The notes: a model not told the origin generated them from the letters alone. Numbered from the stretch's first letter, positions 32,438 through 41,336 are shown. The stretch is DNA of 64,000 nt from Sphingosinicella microcystinivorans (GCF_027941835.1 NZ_CP116005.1:1255501-1319500); one strand, 5' to 3'. A program made the numbers and translations.

Positions 32438-34492
32438 TTGAGCGCCGACGACGAAAACCGCTTCCGACCGAAGCCCGGCCGCATCCGATCCGACACGCCG
32501 AAGGCTGGCAAGACCAAGAGCTTTTTCACGCAGGTCAGGAAGATCACCCGGCAGCATCAGGCGGCAGCCTCCCGCGACCCTTCCATGCCGTCATCCGCCC
32601 GCCCGTCATCGTCGGGCCGGTCCCGTGCCGTGGTCGCCAGCGGCAAGGGCGTGAAGCGCGGCCGGGGCGCGAGCTTCGTGCGTGCCCGCAATATCTCGGG
32701 CAACTGGCATCATCGCCAGCCGGGCAGCCGCCGCGTCATCGTCAAGCAGCGCAGCGTCAGGGCCGCATTGAAGGGCGGCCGTGCCCGTGCACATCTGCGC
32801 TATGTCCAGCGTGACGGAACCTCACGCGACGGCGAGCGGGGCCGGCTCTATTCGGCGACCGAGGACCGCGCCGATGGCGACGCCTTCCTTGATCGCGGCA
32901 AGGACGACCGCCACCAATTCAGATTCATCGTCTCGCCCGAGGAGGGGGCGGAGCTGTCGGACCTCACGGCCTACACCCGCGATTTCATGAAACAGGTGGA
33001 AGCTGACCTTGGCACCAAACTCGATTGGGTTGCCGTCAATCACTACAACACCGGCCATCCCCATGTGCATATCGTCGTCAACGGCCGCGACGATATGGGC
33101 GGGGATCTAGTCATCAACGGCGACTACCTTTCCGCCGGCCTGCGCGAACGCGCCAGCGAGCTTGCCAGTCTCGAACTCGGCCCCGTGACCGAGATCGAGC
33201 AGGCCCGCAAGCTATCCGCCGAGATCGACCAAGACCGTTTCACCCGGATCGACCGCGCCATGGTCGAGGAAGCCGATGCCCGTTTCCTCGACCTGCGCCA
33301 TGAACTGGCAGAGCCGAGGCGGCAGTTCGAGCGCACCTTGCGCCTGCGCCGCCTTACCAAGCTGGAGAAGATGGGGCTGGCGACCGAGCACGCGCCCGCC
33401 GTTTGGGAATTGAGCAAGGACATGGAACCGGCCCTGCGCGAGCTAGGCGAGCGTGGCGACATTATCCGCACCATGCAGAAGGCGCTCGGCCCGCAGGCAG
33501 GCGAACGCGATCCCATGAGCTTCCAAATCCATGACGGAGCGCCCGAGACGCCTATCGTCGGCCGCGTCGTGGACAAGCACCTGTCCGACGAGTTGGGCGA
33601 GAACCTGACAATCGTGGTGGACGGGATCGACGGTAGGACGCACCACATCGCCGGCATCACGCCCGAGCGGCTGGAGGACGCCCGCATTGGCAGCGTCATC
33701 CAGATCGGCCCGGCCGAGGTGGCACCCCGGCCGTCCGACCGCACCATCACCGCCATCGCCGAGGACGGCATCTATCGGCCGAGCCGCCATCTGGAGCAGG
33801 CGAAATTCGAGGGCCGCGTTCCCGGCGGCGACTATGAGGGCTATATCGATGCCCATGTCCGGCGGCTGGAGGCGCTGCGCCGGGCCGGCATCGTCGAGCG
33901 CATCGACGCCGACCAATGGCGCATCCCAGATGATCTGGTCAGCCGCGCGGCTGATTACGATACCGGCCGCGACCGGCAGGCCAGCGTTCGCGTGCTTTCC
34001 CCGGTTGATCTGCAAAGGCAGATACGTTCGGACTGCGCGACATGGCTGGACCGGCGATTGGTCCATGGCGAAACGGCCGACCTTGCGCCGACCGGCTTCG
34101 GGCAACAGGTCCGCGAAGCCATGGACCAGCGCCGCGAGCATCATATCGAACAGCGCGACGCCACGCGCAACAGGGACGGCCGAATCTTCTACCGGCGCAA
34201 TCTTCTCGCCACCCTGCGCGAGCGGGAAGTTGCGCGCGCCGGTGCGGAGATGGCCGAGGGCAAGGCGCTGCCGTTCCGCGCCGCCAAGGATGGTGAGAGT
34301 GTCAGCGGCAAGTTCACCGGGACTGTCCAGCTAACGAGCGGCAAGTTCGCCATCGTGGAAAAGAGCCACGAGTTCACCCTTGTCCCGTGGCGGCCGATCA
34401 TCGACCGCCAGCTCGGCCGCGAGGTCGCGGGTATCATGCAGGGCGGTTCGGTGTCGTGGCAGTTAGGGCGGCAGCGGGGGTTGGGGCTATAG
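32438..34492 (+). CDS. VirD2-like relaxase with DUF3363 domain
   Basis: The protein has 684 residues. The N-terminal relaxase part has the metal-binding histidines H202, H207, H209 and H211 in NHYNTGHPHVHIVV. The long C-terminal DUF3363 region ends with KFAIVEKSHEFTLVPWRPI and SWQLGRQRG. It nicks oriT and pilots the strand through TraG into the T4SS. Two degenerate copies of its last 40-50 codons lie downstream at 36018 and 39045, each beyond a cargo block. Confidence 0.92.
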   Translation: MSADDENRFRPKPGRIRSDTPKAGKTKSFFTQVRKITRQHQAAASRDPSMPSSARPSSSGRSRAVVASGKGVKRGRGASFVRARNISGNWHHRQPGSRRVIVKQRSVRAALKGGRARAHLRYVQRDGTSRDGERGRLYSATEDRADGDAFLDRGKDDRHQFRFIVSPEEGAELSDLTAYTRDFMKQVEADLGTKLDWVAVNHYNTGHPHVHIVVNGRDDMGGDLVINGDYLSAGLRERASELASLELGPVTEIEQARKLSAEIDQDRFTRIDRAMVEEADARFLDLRHELAEPRRQFERTLRLRRLTKLEKMGLATEHAPAVWELSKDMEPALRELGERGDIIRTMQKALGPQAGERDPMSFQIHDGAPETPIVGRVVDKHLSDELGENLTIVVDGIDGRTHHIAGITPERLEDARIGSVIQIGPAEVAPRPSDRTITAIAEDGIYRPSRHLEQAKFEGRVPGGDYEGYIDAHVRRLEALRRAGIVERIDADQWRIPDDLVSRAADYDTGRDRQASVRVLSPVDLQRQIRSDCATWLDRRLVHGETADLAPTGFGQQVREAMDQRREHHIEQRDATRNRDGRIFYRRNLLATLREREVARAGAEMAEGKALPFRAAKDGESVSGKFTGTVQLTSGKFAIVEKSHEFTLVPWRPIIDRQLGREVAGIMQGGSVSWQLGRQRGLGL

Positions 34493-34509
34493 GAGCCAAC
34501 GATACCGCA

Positions 34510-34538
34510 TTGCAACGCAACAACTAATTCGATAAGAG
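34510..34538 (+). promoter_or_regulatory. Predicted floR promoter
   Basis: TTGCAA (34510-34515) and TAAGAG (34533-34538) are spaced by 17 bases, 36 bases before the leader peptide start. The -10 is imperfect. It lies just beyond the relaxase stop. Confidence 0.5.
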
Positions 34539-34573
34539 CTGCTATTCAATTTCGTAATCGTGGAGCCATCAGC

Positions 34574-34603
34574 ATGGGAAATTCCAAGTCAGCAGACAAG
34601 TAA
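34574..34603 (+). CDS. Nine-residue leader peptide of floR
   Basis: ATG at 34574 encodes MGNSKSADK and stops at TAA (34601-34603). The chloramphenicol exporter gene cmlA is controlled by a leader peptide MSTSKNADK of the same length and pattern, where drug-stalled ribosomes open the mRNA. A GGAG ribosome site lies 11 bases upstream, and a perfect hairpin follows directly. This makes drug-inducible translation attenuation of floR likely here. The match to cmlA is from memory, not a search. Confidence 0.75.
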   Translation: MGNSKSADK

Positions 34604-34631
34604 GCCGCAACATCAGAATTGTTGTTGCGGC
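34604..34631 (+). promoter_or_regulatory. Attenuation hairpin after the floR leader
   Basis: GCCGCAACA (34604-34612) pairs perfectly with TGTTGCGGC (34623-34631). It starts right at the leader stop, the position where a ribosome stalled on the leader would melt it. The floR start lies 77 bases downstream. Confidence 0.65.
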
Positions 34632-34708
34632 GCTCTGTAAGACCAATCCCATCTGATTGCTGACGAGCAGACGCTGCCCGGTATCCTTAATCGAGCGGTT
34701 GATTCGTC

Positions 34709-35923
34709 ATGACCACCACACGCCCCGCGTGGGCCTATACGCTGCCGGCAGCCTTGCTGCTTATGGCTCCCTTCGACATCCTCGCCTCGCTGGCGATGGA
34801 TATTTATCTTCCAGTCGTTCCGGCGATGCCGGGCGTCCTGAACACGACTCCATCCATAATCCAACTCACGTTGAGCCTCTACATGGTGATGCTCGGTGTG
34901 GGCCAAGTGATCTTTGGGCCACTCTCCGATCGCGTCGGGCGACGGCCGATCCTGCTTGTAGGCGCAACGGCTTTCGTTGCTGCGTCTCTGGGAGCGGCTT
35001 GTTCTTCAACTGCATTAGCCTTTGTTGCGTTTCGTCTGGTTCAGGCTGTTGGAGCATCGGCCATGCTGGTGGCCACCTTCGCGACCGTGCGCGACGTATA
35101 TGCCAATCGTCCCGAAGGTGCCGTCATCTACGGCCTTTTCAGTTCGATGCTGGCGTTCGTGCCTGCGCTCGGCCCTATAGCCGGTGCGCTGATCGGCGAG
35201 TTTTGGGGATGGCAGGCGATCTTCATCACACTGGCTGCACTGGCTTCGCTCGCACTCTTAAACGCCAGTTTCAGGTGGCATGAAACCCGACCGTTGGATC
35301 AGGCCAGAACGCAACGATCTGTTTTGCCGATCTTCGCGAGTCCGGCCTTTTGGGTTTACACGGTCGGATTTAGTGCCGGCATGGGCACATTCTTCGTTTT
35401 CTTCTCGACAGCCCCCCGTGTTCTCATAGGCCAAGCCGGCTATTCCGAGATCGGATTTAGCTTGGCCTTCGCGACTGTCGCGCTGGTCATGGTCACGACA
35501 ACCCGCTTCGCAAAGTCCTTCGTTGCCAAATGGGGTATCGCGGGATGCGTAGCGCGCGGGATGGCGTTGCTCGTTTCCGGCGCGATCCTGTTGGGGATCG
35601 GCCAACTTTTCGGATCGCCGTCATTTTTCAGCTTCATCCTGCCGATGTGGGTTGTCGCGGTCGGCATTGTCTTCACGGTGTCCGTTACCGCCAACGGCGC
35701 ACTTGCGCAGTTCGACGACATCGCTGGATCAGCGGTTGCGTTCTACTTCTGCATCCAAAGCCTGATAGTCAGTATCGTCGGGACATTGGCGGTGACGCTG
35801 TTAAACGGCGATACAGCGTGGCCCGTGATTTGTTACGCCACGGCAATGGCAGTGCTGGTGTCGTTGGGGCTGGCGCTCCTTCGATCCCGTGATGCTGCCA
35901 CCGAGAAGTCGCCAGTCGTCTAG
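34709..35923 (+). CDS. floR: Florfenicol/chloramphenicol exporter FloR
   Basis: The protein has 404 residues with 12 predicted membrane segments of the MFS DHA1/Bcr-CflA family. It matches FloR over its whole length, from MTTTRPAWAYTLPAALLL through GVGQVIFGPLSDRVGRRP to AATEKSPVV, with scattered differences from the Salmonella genomic island 1 version (about 90% identical by eye). It exports amphenicols across the inner membrane. GC is lower than the backbone and tail copies of the relaxase bracket it. Confidence 0.96.
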   Translation: MTTTRPAWAYTLPAALLLMAPFDILASLAMDIYLPVVPAMPGVLNTTPSIIQLTLSLYMVMLGVGQVIFGPLSDRVGRRPILLVGATAFVAASLGAACSSTALAFVAFRLVQAVGASAMLVATFATVRDVYANRPEGAVIYGLFSSMLAFVPALGPIAGALIGEFWGWQAIFITLAALASLALLNASFRWHETRPLDQARTQRSVLPIFASPAFWVYTVGFSAGMGTFFVFFSTAPRVLIGQAGYSEIGFSLAFATVALVMVTTTRFAKSFVAKWGIAGCVARGMALLVSGAILLGIGQLFGSPSFFSFILPMWVVAVGIVFTVSVTANGALAQFDDIAGSAVAFYFCIQSLIVSIVGTLAVTLLNGDTAWPVICYATAMAVLVSLGLALLRSRDAATEKSPVV

Positions 35924-36017
35924 CCGACGACTGGAAGCAAGCCCGCTCCGATGCGGCGCAATAATCTTCGAAACCTCGTGAATGGCGGTATCCTGTCTGG
36001 CAAGATACCGCTCATTT

Positions 36018-36133
36018 CCCTTGTCCCGTGGCGGCCGGTCATCGACCGCCAGCTCGGCCGTGAGGTCATGGGCATCGTGCAAAGCGGATCGGTGTCGTGG
36101 CAGTTGGGGCGGCAAAGGGGCATAAGCCTCTAA
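36018..36133 (+). pseudogene. Relaxase 3'-end remnant, copy 2 (after floR)
   Basis: This stretch encodes SLVPWRPVIDRQLGREV and GSVSWQLGRQRG, matching the last 38 codons of the relaxase, with its own stop. It shows silent and missense changes (for example V for I, M for A, Q for M), so it came from a related element rather than a local copy. The final codon overlaps the convergent tetR stop. Nothing upstream of the LVPWRP block is preserved. Confidence 0.85.
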
Positions 36134-36756
36134 TCTGTTGTAGATGAACGCAGCCGCTCGAAACCAGCGATGAGGCTGTCGAGTCCGAAGTTGAACGCAG
36201 CATCCATGCCGTCTGTTTCCAACTCGTGAAACAGATCGTGCAGGAAGGACGACGGTGCTTGCTCGGACACATCTGGCCTGTCCGGAACTCTCTCATCGGC
36301 ATCAGATGCCTGCTGCTCGAGAACGGAACCGACCACATAGTGACTGACCGCCCGGAGCGCCCAAACGGCGCGCTTCGGACAAAAGCCCTCCGCGCAGAGA
36401 AAGCGTATTTGCGTCTCGGCGGTGCCAAAATTCGGTTCTGTCGGTCGAGTGCCGGCATGGATACGCGCGCCGTCGCGATAAGAGAGCAACGCCGTTCTGA
36501 AGCTCAGGGCATTCTCTTTCAGGAACACCCGCCAGTCCTCATTCTCTTCGGGTAGCGAGCGGGTATGGCGTTCCGCCAGCATCGCCTCGGCGAGCGCATC
36601 AAGCAGCGCTCGCTTGTTCTGGAAATGCCAGTAAAGCGCAGGCTGCTGAACCTTGAGGCGTTCAGCGAGCTTCCGCGTCGTCAGGCTGTCCATGCCAACC
36701 TCGTTCAACAGCTCTAGCGCCGCCGCGATCACGGTGCCCTTGTCCAGTTTGGTCAT
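36130..36756 (-). CDS. tetR(G): Tetracycline repressor TetR(G)
   Basis: The protein has 208 residues. The N-terminal helix-turn-helix (about 25-46, TTRKLAERLKVQQPALYWHF) and the tetracycline-binding core match class G TetR over the full length. It represses itself and tetA(G) at two operators in the divergent promoter region (36777-36827) and is released by tetracycline. It is oriented away from tetA(G), as in SGI1. Confidence 0.96.
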   Translation of the reverse strand: MTKLDKGTVIAAALELLNEVGMDSLTTRKLAERLKVQQPALYWHFQNKRALLDALAEAMLAERHTRSLPEENEDWRVFLKENALSFRTALLSYRDGARIHAGTRPTEPNFGTAETQIRFLCAEGFCPKRAVWALRAVSHYVVGSVLEQQASDADERVPDRPDVSEQAPSSFLHDLFHELETDGMDAAFNFGLDSLIAGFERLRSSTTD

Positions 36757-36776
36757 TCACGTTCCTTCGCCAGTGC

Positions 36777-36827
36777 TTGACAATTTATCACCGATAAGTT
36801 CTATGTCCATCTCCTTATCGTTGATAA
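36777..36827. promoter_or_regulatory. tetR-tetA(G) operators and tetA promoter
   Basis: Two tet operators are visible: TTATCACCGATAA (36785-36797) and TTATCGTTGATAA (36815-36827), 17 bases apart. A -35 box TTGACA (36777-36782) is placed so that the first operator fills the spacer to a -10 near 36800, pointing to tetA(G). Confidence 0.85.
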
Positions 36828-36859
36828 AGTCGCTCCATTGAGCGGCGCTGGAGTTTCAG

Positions 36860-38035
36860 GTGCGCAGCTCTGCCATCATTGCCCTGCTGATCGTGGGTCT
36901 TGACGCCATGGGTCTCGGCCTCATCATGCCCGTCCTTCCGACGCTTCTGCGTGAGCTTGTGCCAGCAGAGCAGGTCGCTGGACACTATGGTGCCTTGCTG
37001 TCGCTCTATGCATTGATGCAGGTCGTCTTCGCGCCCATGCTTGGACAGCTTTCGGATTCTTACGGTCGGCGTCCGGTACTTCTGGCTTCTCTTGCAGGAG
37101 CCGCAGTCGATTACACGATTATGGCATCAGCGCCGGTCTTATGGGTGCTCTATATCGGCCGACTCGTGTCCGGCGTCACGGGCGCAACCGGAGCTGTAGC
37201 AGCCTCAACCATTGCCGATTCGACGGGGGAAGGTTCTCGCGCACGCTGGTTCGGCTACATGGGGGCCTGTTATGGGGCGGGCATGATTGCCGGGCCAGCA
37301 CTTGGTGGCATGCTCGGTGGTATCTCTGCTCATGCCCCGTTTATCGCCGCCGCCCTTCTCAACGGGTTCGCGTTCCTGCTTGCCTGCATTTTCCTCAAGG
37401 AGACTCATCACAGCCATGGCGGGACCGGAAAGCCGGTTCGCATCAAACCATTCGTTCTGTTACGGCTGGATGATGCATTGCGCGGGCTAGGTGCGCTTTT
37501 CGCAGTTTTCTTCATTATTCAACTGATCGGCCAAGTGCCTGCAGCCCTATGGGTCATATATGGCGAGGACCGTTTTCAGTGGAACACCGCGACCGTTGGT
37601 TTGTCGCTCGCGGCGTTTGGGGCAACACATGCGATCTTCCAAGCGTTTGTTACCGGCCCGCTTTCAAGCCGGCTTGGAGAGCGGCGCACGCTGCTGTTTG
37701 GCATGGCTGCGGATGCGACTGGCTTCGTTCTTCTGGCTTTTGCCACGCAGGGATGGATGGTGTTCCCGATTCTGTTGCTGCTTGCCGCCGGGGGTGTTGG
37801 CATGCCGGCCTTGCAGGCAATGCTCTCAAACAATGTCAGCAGTAACAAGCAAGGGGCTTTGCAAGGAACGCTAACGAGCCTCACCAATCTAAGCTCTATC
37901 GCAGGACCGCTTGGCTTCACAGCACTCTATTCTGCCACCGCCGGGGCATGGAACGGTTGGGTTTGGATTGTCGGCGCGATCCTCTATTTAATATGTCTGC
38001 CAATACTACGCAGACCATTCGCAACTTCATTGTGA
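36860..38035 (+). CDS. tetA(G): Tetracycline/H+ antiporter TetA(G)
   Basis: The protein has 391 residues beginning at a GTG (MRSSAIIALLIVGLDAMG). Twelve membrane segments and the motif A loop GQLSDSYGRRPVLL are intact. It matches class G TetA end to end, with at most a few changes, such as ADATGF in helix 8-9. It exports tetracycline-metal complexes. It is controlled by TetR(G), divergently encoded. The lysR gene follows after 20 bases. Confidence 0.97.
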   Translation: MRSSAIIALLIVGLDAMGLGLIMPVLPTLLRELVPAEQVAGHYGALLSLYALMQVVFAPMLGQLSDSYGRRPVLLASLAGAAVDYTIMASAPVLWVLYIGRLVSGVTGATGAVAASTIADSTGEGSRARWFGYMGACYGAGMIAGPALGGMLGGISAHAPFIAAALLNGFAFLLACIFLKETHHSHGGTGKPVRIKPFVLLRLDDALRGLGALFAVFFIIQLIGQVPAALWVIYGEDRFQWNTATVGLSLAAFGATHAIFQAFVTGPLSSRLGERRTLLFGMAADATGFVLLAFATQGWMVFPILLLLAAGGVGMPALQAMLSNNVSSNKQGALQGTLTSLTNLSSIAGPLGFTALYSATAGAWNGWVWIVGAILYLICLPILRRPFATSL

Positions 38036-38055
38036 TTTAGTCATGGCGATTTGGC

Positions 38056-39048
38056 ATGCGTAGACTTAGGAGAAATGACGGATTAAATCTGTTGAGCAAT
38101 CATCTCCTTTCGGGGCGAGTGCCAATGATGACCTTAGTTCACACTCTCGCTGTCGCCGAATATCTCAACTTCCGTCACGCCGCCAACGCGCTCGGCGTTG
38201 CACAGTCCAGCGTCAGCGCCCGCGTGAAGGCACTGGAAGAAGACCTCGGCATCCTCTTGTTCGAGCGTCATGCGCGCGGCGTTCGGCTGACCGAGGCCGG
38301 ACGCCATTTCGTCGAGCGGATAGCCGTAGGTATTGACCAACTCGACCATGCGGTGAAAACCGCCGGCATGGCGGCAGCCGGAGAAAGCGGCCGGCTTCGT
38401 ATCGGTATCCATGCCCTGATTCCGCATAGCTTCCTCGCAAAGCTGATCGGCCAATACCGCAAGGATTACCCCGATGTTGAAGTCGAGATCGCCGAAGGCC
38501 CGGCCCGTGAAGCGGTGGTGCAGCTTCGCGCCGGCAGGTTGGACGTGGCGTTCGTCGCGGGCACGCCCCAACCACCCGACTGCCATTCCCGTCGCACATG
38601 GACCGAACCGCTCTTGGCGGTGCTACCGGAACGGCATCCGCTCGCCAAGCGGTCAGCCGTCACATGGCCCGATTTGGCAGGCGAGACGTTCCTTGTCCGG
38701 CATGGCGGCACTGGACCGCAGGTTCATAGCCATATCGTGCTACGCCATGCCGAGCGCTGGCCTGCGCCGTCGATCCTGCGCTTCGACGTGGGGCGTGGCA
38801 CCCTTTTGTCTTTGGTCGGACAGGGCTTTGGCATCACCATCGTCGGCGCGGCCACGGCGCTGTTGCCGACAAACGGCATTGTCTTTTTGCCCTTCACCGA
38901 CGAGCCGGAGCCGGTCGCCTTCTCGGCTGTCTGGTCGCCGTCCAATCGCAGCGCGGCGCTTCGCAACCTGCTCAGCCTCGCCAACGACATGGGCCGGAAG
39001 GTCTGCACGGACTACCGTTCGATACTACCACGGATAGCGAAGGCGTGA
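38056..39048 (+). CDS. LysR family transcriptional regulator
   Basis: The protein has 330 residues. The HTH domain starts near residue 25 (LVHTLAVAEYLNFRHAANALGVAQSSVSARVKAL) and a periplasmic-binding-type effector domain fills the rest. High GC, like the ICE backbone, contrasts with the tet genes before it. A start at 38128 (MMTLVHTL) is also possible. The gene's last codons run into a relaxase remnant. A lysR gene next to floR and a virD2 fragment is a known arrangement on resistance plasmids; its target is unknown. Confidence 0.87.
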   Translation: MRRLRRNDGLNLLSNHLLSGRVPMMTLVHTLAVAEYLNFRHAANALGVAQSSVSARVKALEEDLGILLFERHARGVRLTEAGRHFVERIAVGIDQLDHAVKTAGMAAAGESGRLRIGIHALIPHSFLAKLIGQYRKDYPDVEVEIAEGPAREAVVQLRAGRLDVAFVAGTPQPPDCHSRRTWTEPLLAVLPERHPLAKRSAVTWPDLAGETFLVRHGGTGPQVHSHIVLRHAERWPAPSILRFDVGRGTLLSLVGQGFGITIVGAATALLPTNGIVFLPFTDEPEPVAFSAVWSPSNRSAALRNLLSLANDMGRKVCTDYRSILPRIAKA

Positions 39049-39185
39049 GCGACAAGTCCAACGGCACCGTACAATTATCCAGCAGCCAGTTCGCTGTGGT
39101 TGAAAAGAGCCATAAATGCACCCTTGTCCCGTGGCGGCCGGTCATCAACCGCCAGCTCAGCAGCGAGGTCTGCGCGGGCAGATAG
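39045..39185 (+). pseudogene. Relaxase 3'-end remnant, copy 3 (after lysR)
   Basis: Starting in the lysR stop, this encodes NGTVQLSSSQFAVVEKSH followed by TLVPWRPVINRQLSSEV and a premature stop, matching the last 45 codons of the relaxase but lacking the SWQLGRQRG end. Divergence is greater than in copy 2. It separates lysR from the fabF-hxlR cargo. The sequence to 39293 (108 bases) contains no feature. Confidence 0.82.
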
Positions 39186-39293
39186 GACCGGCGCTATAGG
39201 ATCAATGCTCTATTCGACCTTCCTCTCAAAAGCGTTATCTGACCATCGTTGCGTAGCGAACCGAAGTGTTTGCGGAAGCACAGTCCGGGACTG

Positions 39294-40556
39294 TTACTGC
39301 CATCGCCGGAAAGCGACACTTGCATTAACACCGCCAAAGCCGAATCCGTTGGAAATGGCATGTTCCATGAGAATGGGCCGCGCAGATTGGCGAACGAGGT
39401 CGATACCAGCGGCAACAGGATCGGGGGTTTCTAAATTTCTCGTTGGGGGAGCAATTTGATCGCGCAAAGCGAGCACCGTGAAGATTGCCTCAATACCGCC
39501 TGCGGCACCAAGTAGGTGCCCCGTAGCCGATTTCGTGGCGCTTACGACCACATCATGATTGCCGAACACGGATTGTATCGCGGCAATTTCTCCTCGATCT
39601 CCTACGGGGGTGGAGGTGGAATGTGCGTTCAAATGTTGAATATCGATTGGTTTCAACCCAGCACTGTGGAGTGCAATTCCCATCGCACGGGCCGCGCCTC
39701 GGCCGTCATCTGGACCGGCAGTCATATGATGTGCATCGGCGCTTGTGCCGTATCCCACCAATTCCGCTATGGGCTTGGCACCCCGAGCGAGGGCATGTTC
39801 TAATTCCTCTATGACGATCAGACCCGCCCCTTCAGACATTACGAAACCATCGCGCCCGGTGTCGAACGGCCTCGACGCCAGTTCCGGGGTAGTATTGTAG
39901 CCGGTGGATAGTGCTCGCGCGGCAGCAAATGCCCCAAGACTAACCTTATCAATGCATGCTTCTGCCCCGCCGCACAGAGCGATGTCGGCCTCGTTAGAGC
40001 GTATCAGCCGCGCGGCGTCGCCGATGGCTTGAACGCTGGCAGCGCAGGCGGTTACAGGCGTGCCAATAGGACCTGTAAATCCATGCCTGATGGTAACATG
40101 TCCTGCCGCGAGATTGGCCAGAAACGATGGCACGGTAAAGGGTGATAGCCTCCGTGCTCCCCGTGTATCCGTTATACGAACTGCTGAAGCAATTGCAGGA
40201 AATCCGCCTATACCAGAGGCAATAATTGTCGCCGTGCGCTCACGTTCGTAGTCGCACGTAGGATGCCATCCCGCCGTTTCAAGAGCCTCCATCGCGGCCG
40301 CTAGTGCGAACAGAATGAAGCGATCCATTTTTCGTTGATCCTTTGTGTCAACGATCACATCGGGATCGAAACCGGCTTCGGAATCTTCAATCAGGCTGGG
40401 AACGAGTCCTCCGATTTTCACCGGCAGGTCGCTGGAGATTTCATCGGGCAAACTCCTAATTCCTGATTTTCCTTCCAAGAGCCTTTTCCAGCTTGTTTCG
40501 GTCCCGGAACCAAGAGGGCCCACCAGACCCATGCCGGTTATAACAATTCGACGCAT
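39294..40556 (-). CDS. fabF: Beta-ketoacyl-ACP synthase II (FabF-type), element-borne copy
   Basis: The protein has 420 residues. The catalytic triad is complete: C171 in TACAASVQ, H312 in LNAHSTSTPVGD and H347 in KSATGHLLGAAGG, with K342. FabF elongates fatty acids on ACP. A second, mobile FabF next to resistance genes could supply a drug-tolerant enzyme against FabF inhibitors (thiolactomycin, platensimycin or cerulenin). That is inference; a metabolic role is also possible. It is transcribed with hxlR, 4 bases upstream. Confidence 0.92.
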   Translation of the reverse strand: MRRIVITGMGLVGPLGSGTETSWKRLLEGKSGIRSLPDEISSDLPVKIGGLVPSLIEDSEAGFDPDVIVDTKDQRKMDRFILFALAAAMEALETAGWHPTCDYERERTATIIASGIGGFPAIASAVRITDTRGARRLSPFTVPSFLANLAAGHVTIRHGFTGPIGTPVTACAASVQAIGDAARLIRSNEADIALCGGAEACIDKVSLGAFAAARALSTGYNTTPELASRPFDTGRDGFVMSEGAGLIVIEELEHALARGAKPIAELVGYGTSADAHHMTAGPDDGRGAARAMGIALHSAGLKPIDIQHLNAHSTSTPVGDRGEIAAIQSVFGNHDVVVSATKSATGHLLGAAGGIEAIFTVLALRDQIAPPTRNLETPDPVAAGIDLVRQSARPILMEHAISNGFGFGGVNASVAFRRWQ

Positions 40557-40560
40557 TTGA

Positions 40561-41067
40561 TTATTCCGCTTTTTCTGAGTTTACCCGCTTCACACGGTTT
40601 ATGACGCGCATCGTTTCTTCCGTCGCCGCTGGGCCTGCTAGAAGAACCGTGTTTTCAGGAGTGATTTTTTCTCCAGTATCCGCATCGACTATGATGGCGT
40701 TTCGTTCCCTACCGGTTTCCCTGTCGCCAAGGCGCATGGCTATTTCATTGGGCGCAAGATTCCGGTTTCCCCATGCGAACAGGGCGATTGCTACCGGATA
40801 GAAATCTCGCCCCTTGTCGGTAAGGACGTATTCAAATCGAGGCGGATGATCATTGTATCGTTGCCTTTCAAACAACCCTTCGGCTGTGAGATGTTTCAAT
40901 CGCCTCGCCAAAATGTTCGTGGAAATACCGAGATTCTTCTCGAATTCATCGAATTTGCTCAACCCTTGGAAGGCGTCCCGCAGGATCAGGATGCTCCACC
41001 AGTCACCGACGCTTTCCAGCGCTCGGGCTGCGGGACATTCGGATGATAGAAAGCTTGTTCGTTGCAT
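40561..41067 (-). CDS. HxlR family winged-helix regulator
   Basis: The protein has 168 residues. The HxlR domain (about 8-100) is clear: CPAARALESVGDWWSILILRDAFQG, FDEFEKNLGISTNILARRLKHL and RFEYVLTDKGRDFYPV. A C-terminal extension of 60 residues is unlike the short family members. It starts the operon with fabF and sits behind an inverted repeat that probably is its operator. HxlR proteins sense electrophiles or drugs. Confidence 0.92.
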   Translation of the reverse strand: MQRTSFLSSECPAARALESVGDWWSILILRDAFQGLSKFDEFEKNLGISTNILARRLKHLTAEGLFERQRYNDHPPRFEYVLTDKGRDFYPVAIALFAWGNRNLAPNEIAMRLGDRETGRERNAIIVDADTGEKITPENTVLLAGPAATEETMRVINRVKRVNSEKAE

Positions 41068-41075
41068 GGCACATC

Positions 41076-41099
41076 CATAATGGCGTTACTTCCATTATG
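41076..41099 (-). promoter_or_regulatory. HxlR operator and promoter
   Basis: CATAATGG (41076-41083) and CCATTATG (41092-41099) form a perfect inverted repeat with an 8-base spacer. On the minus strand a -35 TTGCAT and -10 TATGGA with 17-base spacing overlap the repeat. It ends 9 bases from the hxlR ATG, fitting an autoregulated operon. The rest of 41100-41336 holds one dispersed repeat (41217) and no gene. Confidence 0.65.
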
Positions 41100-41216
41100 C
41101 AAGTTACCTATGTGACAGCGGCGACATGACGCGAGGGCTATCCGAGGCATCCATTGCGGCGATTCGCCCGACCAGTTGAGCAGCGGCGATCACCCGGCCG
41201 GATGGCGGTGAATGCA

Positions 41217-41238
41217 ACCCGTCCTATTTGCCGCCGAT
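41217..41238 (+). repeat. 22-bp repeat before traG, copy 1
   Basis: This stretch (starting ACCCGTCC, ending CCGCCGAT) is repeated at 44849-44870 with one difference (G for A at position 11). Copies lie 99 and 117 bases upstream of the traG and trbB starts. A shared promoter or operator element for the two transfer operons is likely. Confidence 0.6.
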
Positions 41239-41336
41239 AGTATCCGGCAGCCCTCTCGCATCCGCTTTCCTGTTGCCTGTCCCGATTTTGCCTACTCTCT
41301 GATCGGCTCCGTCTCTTTTGCCGACTGGAGCCTGCA

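Noticed and set aside
32125..32441. A coding frame between the transglycosylase and relaxase
   Set aside because: Low-complexity, basic and without family support; the stretch has structural features of a transfer origin instead.
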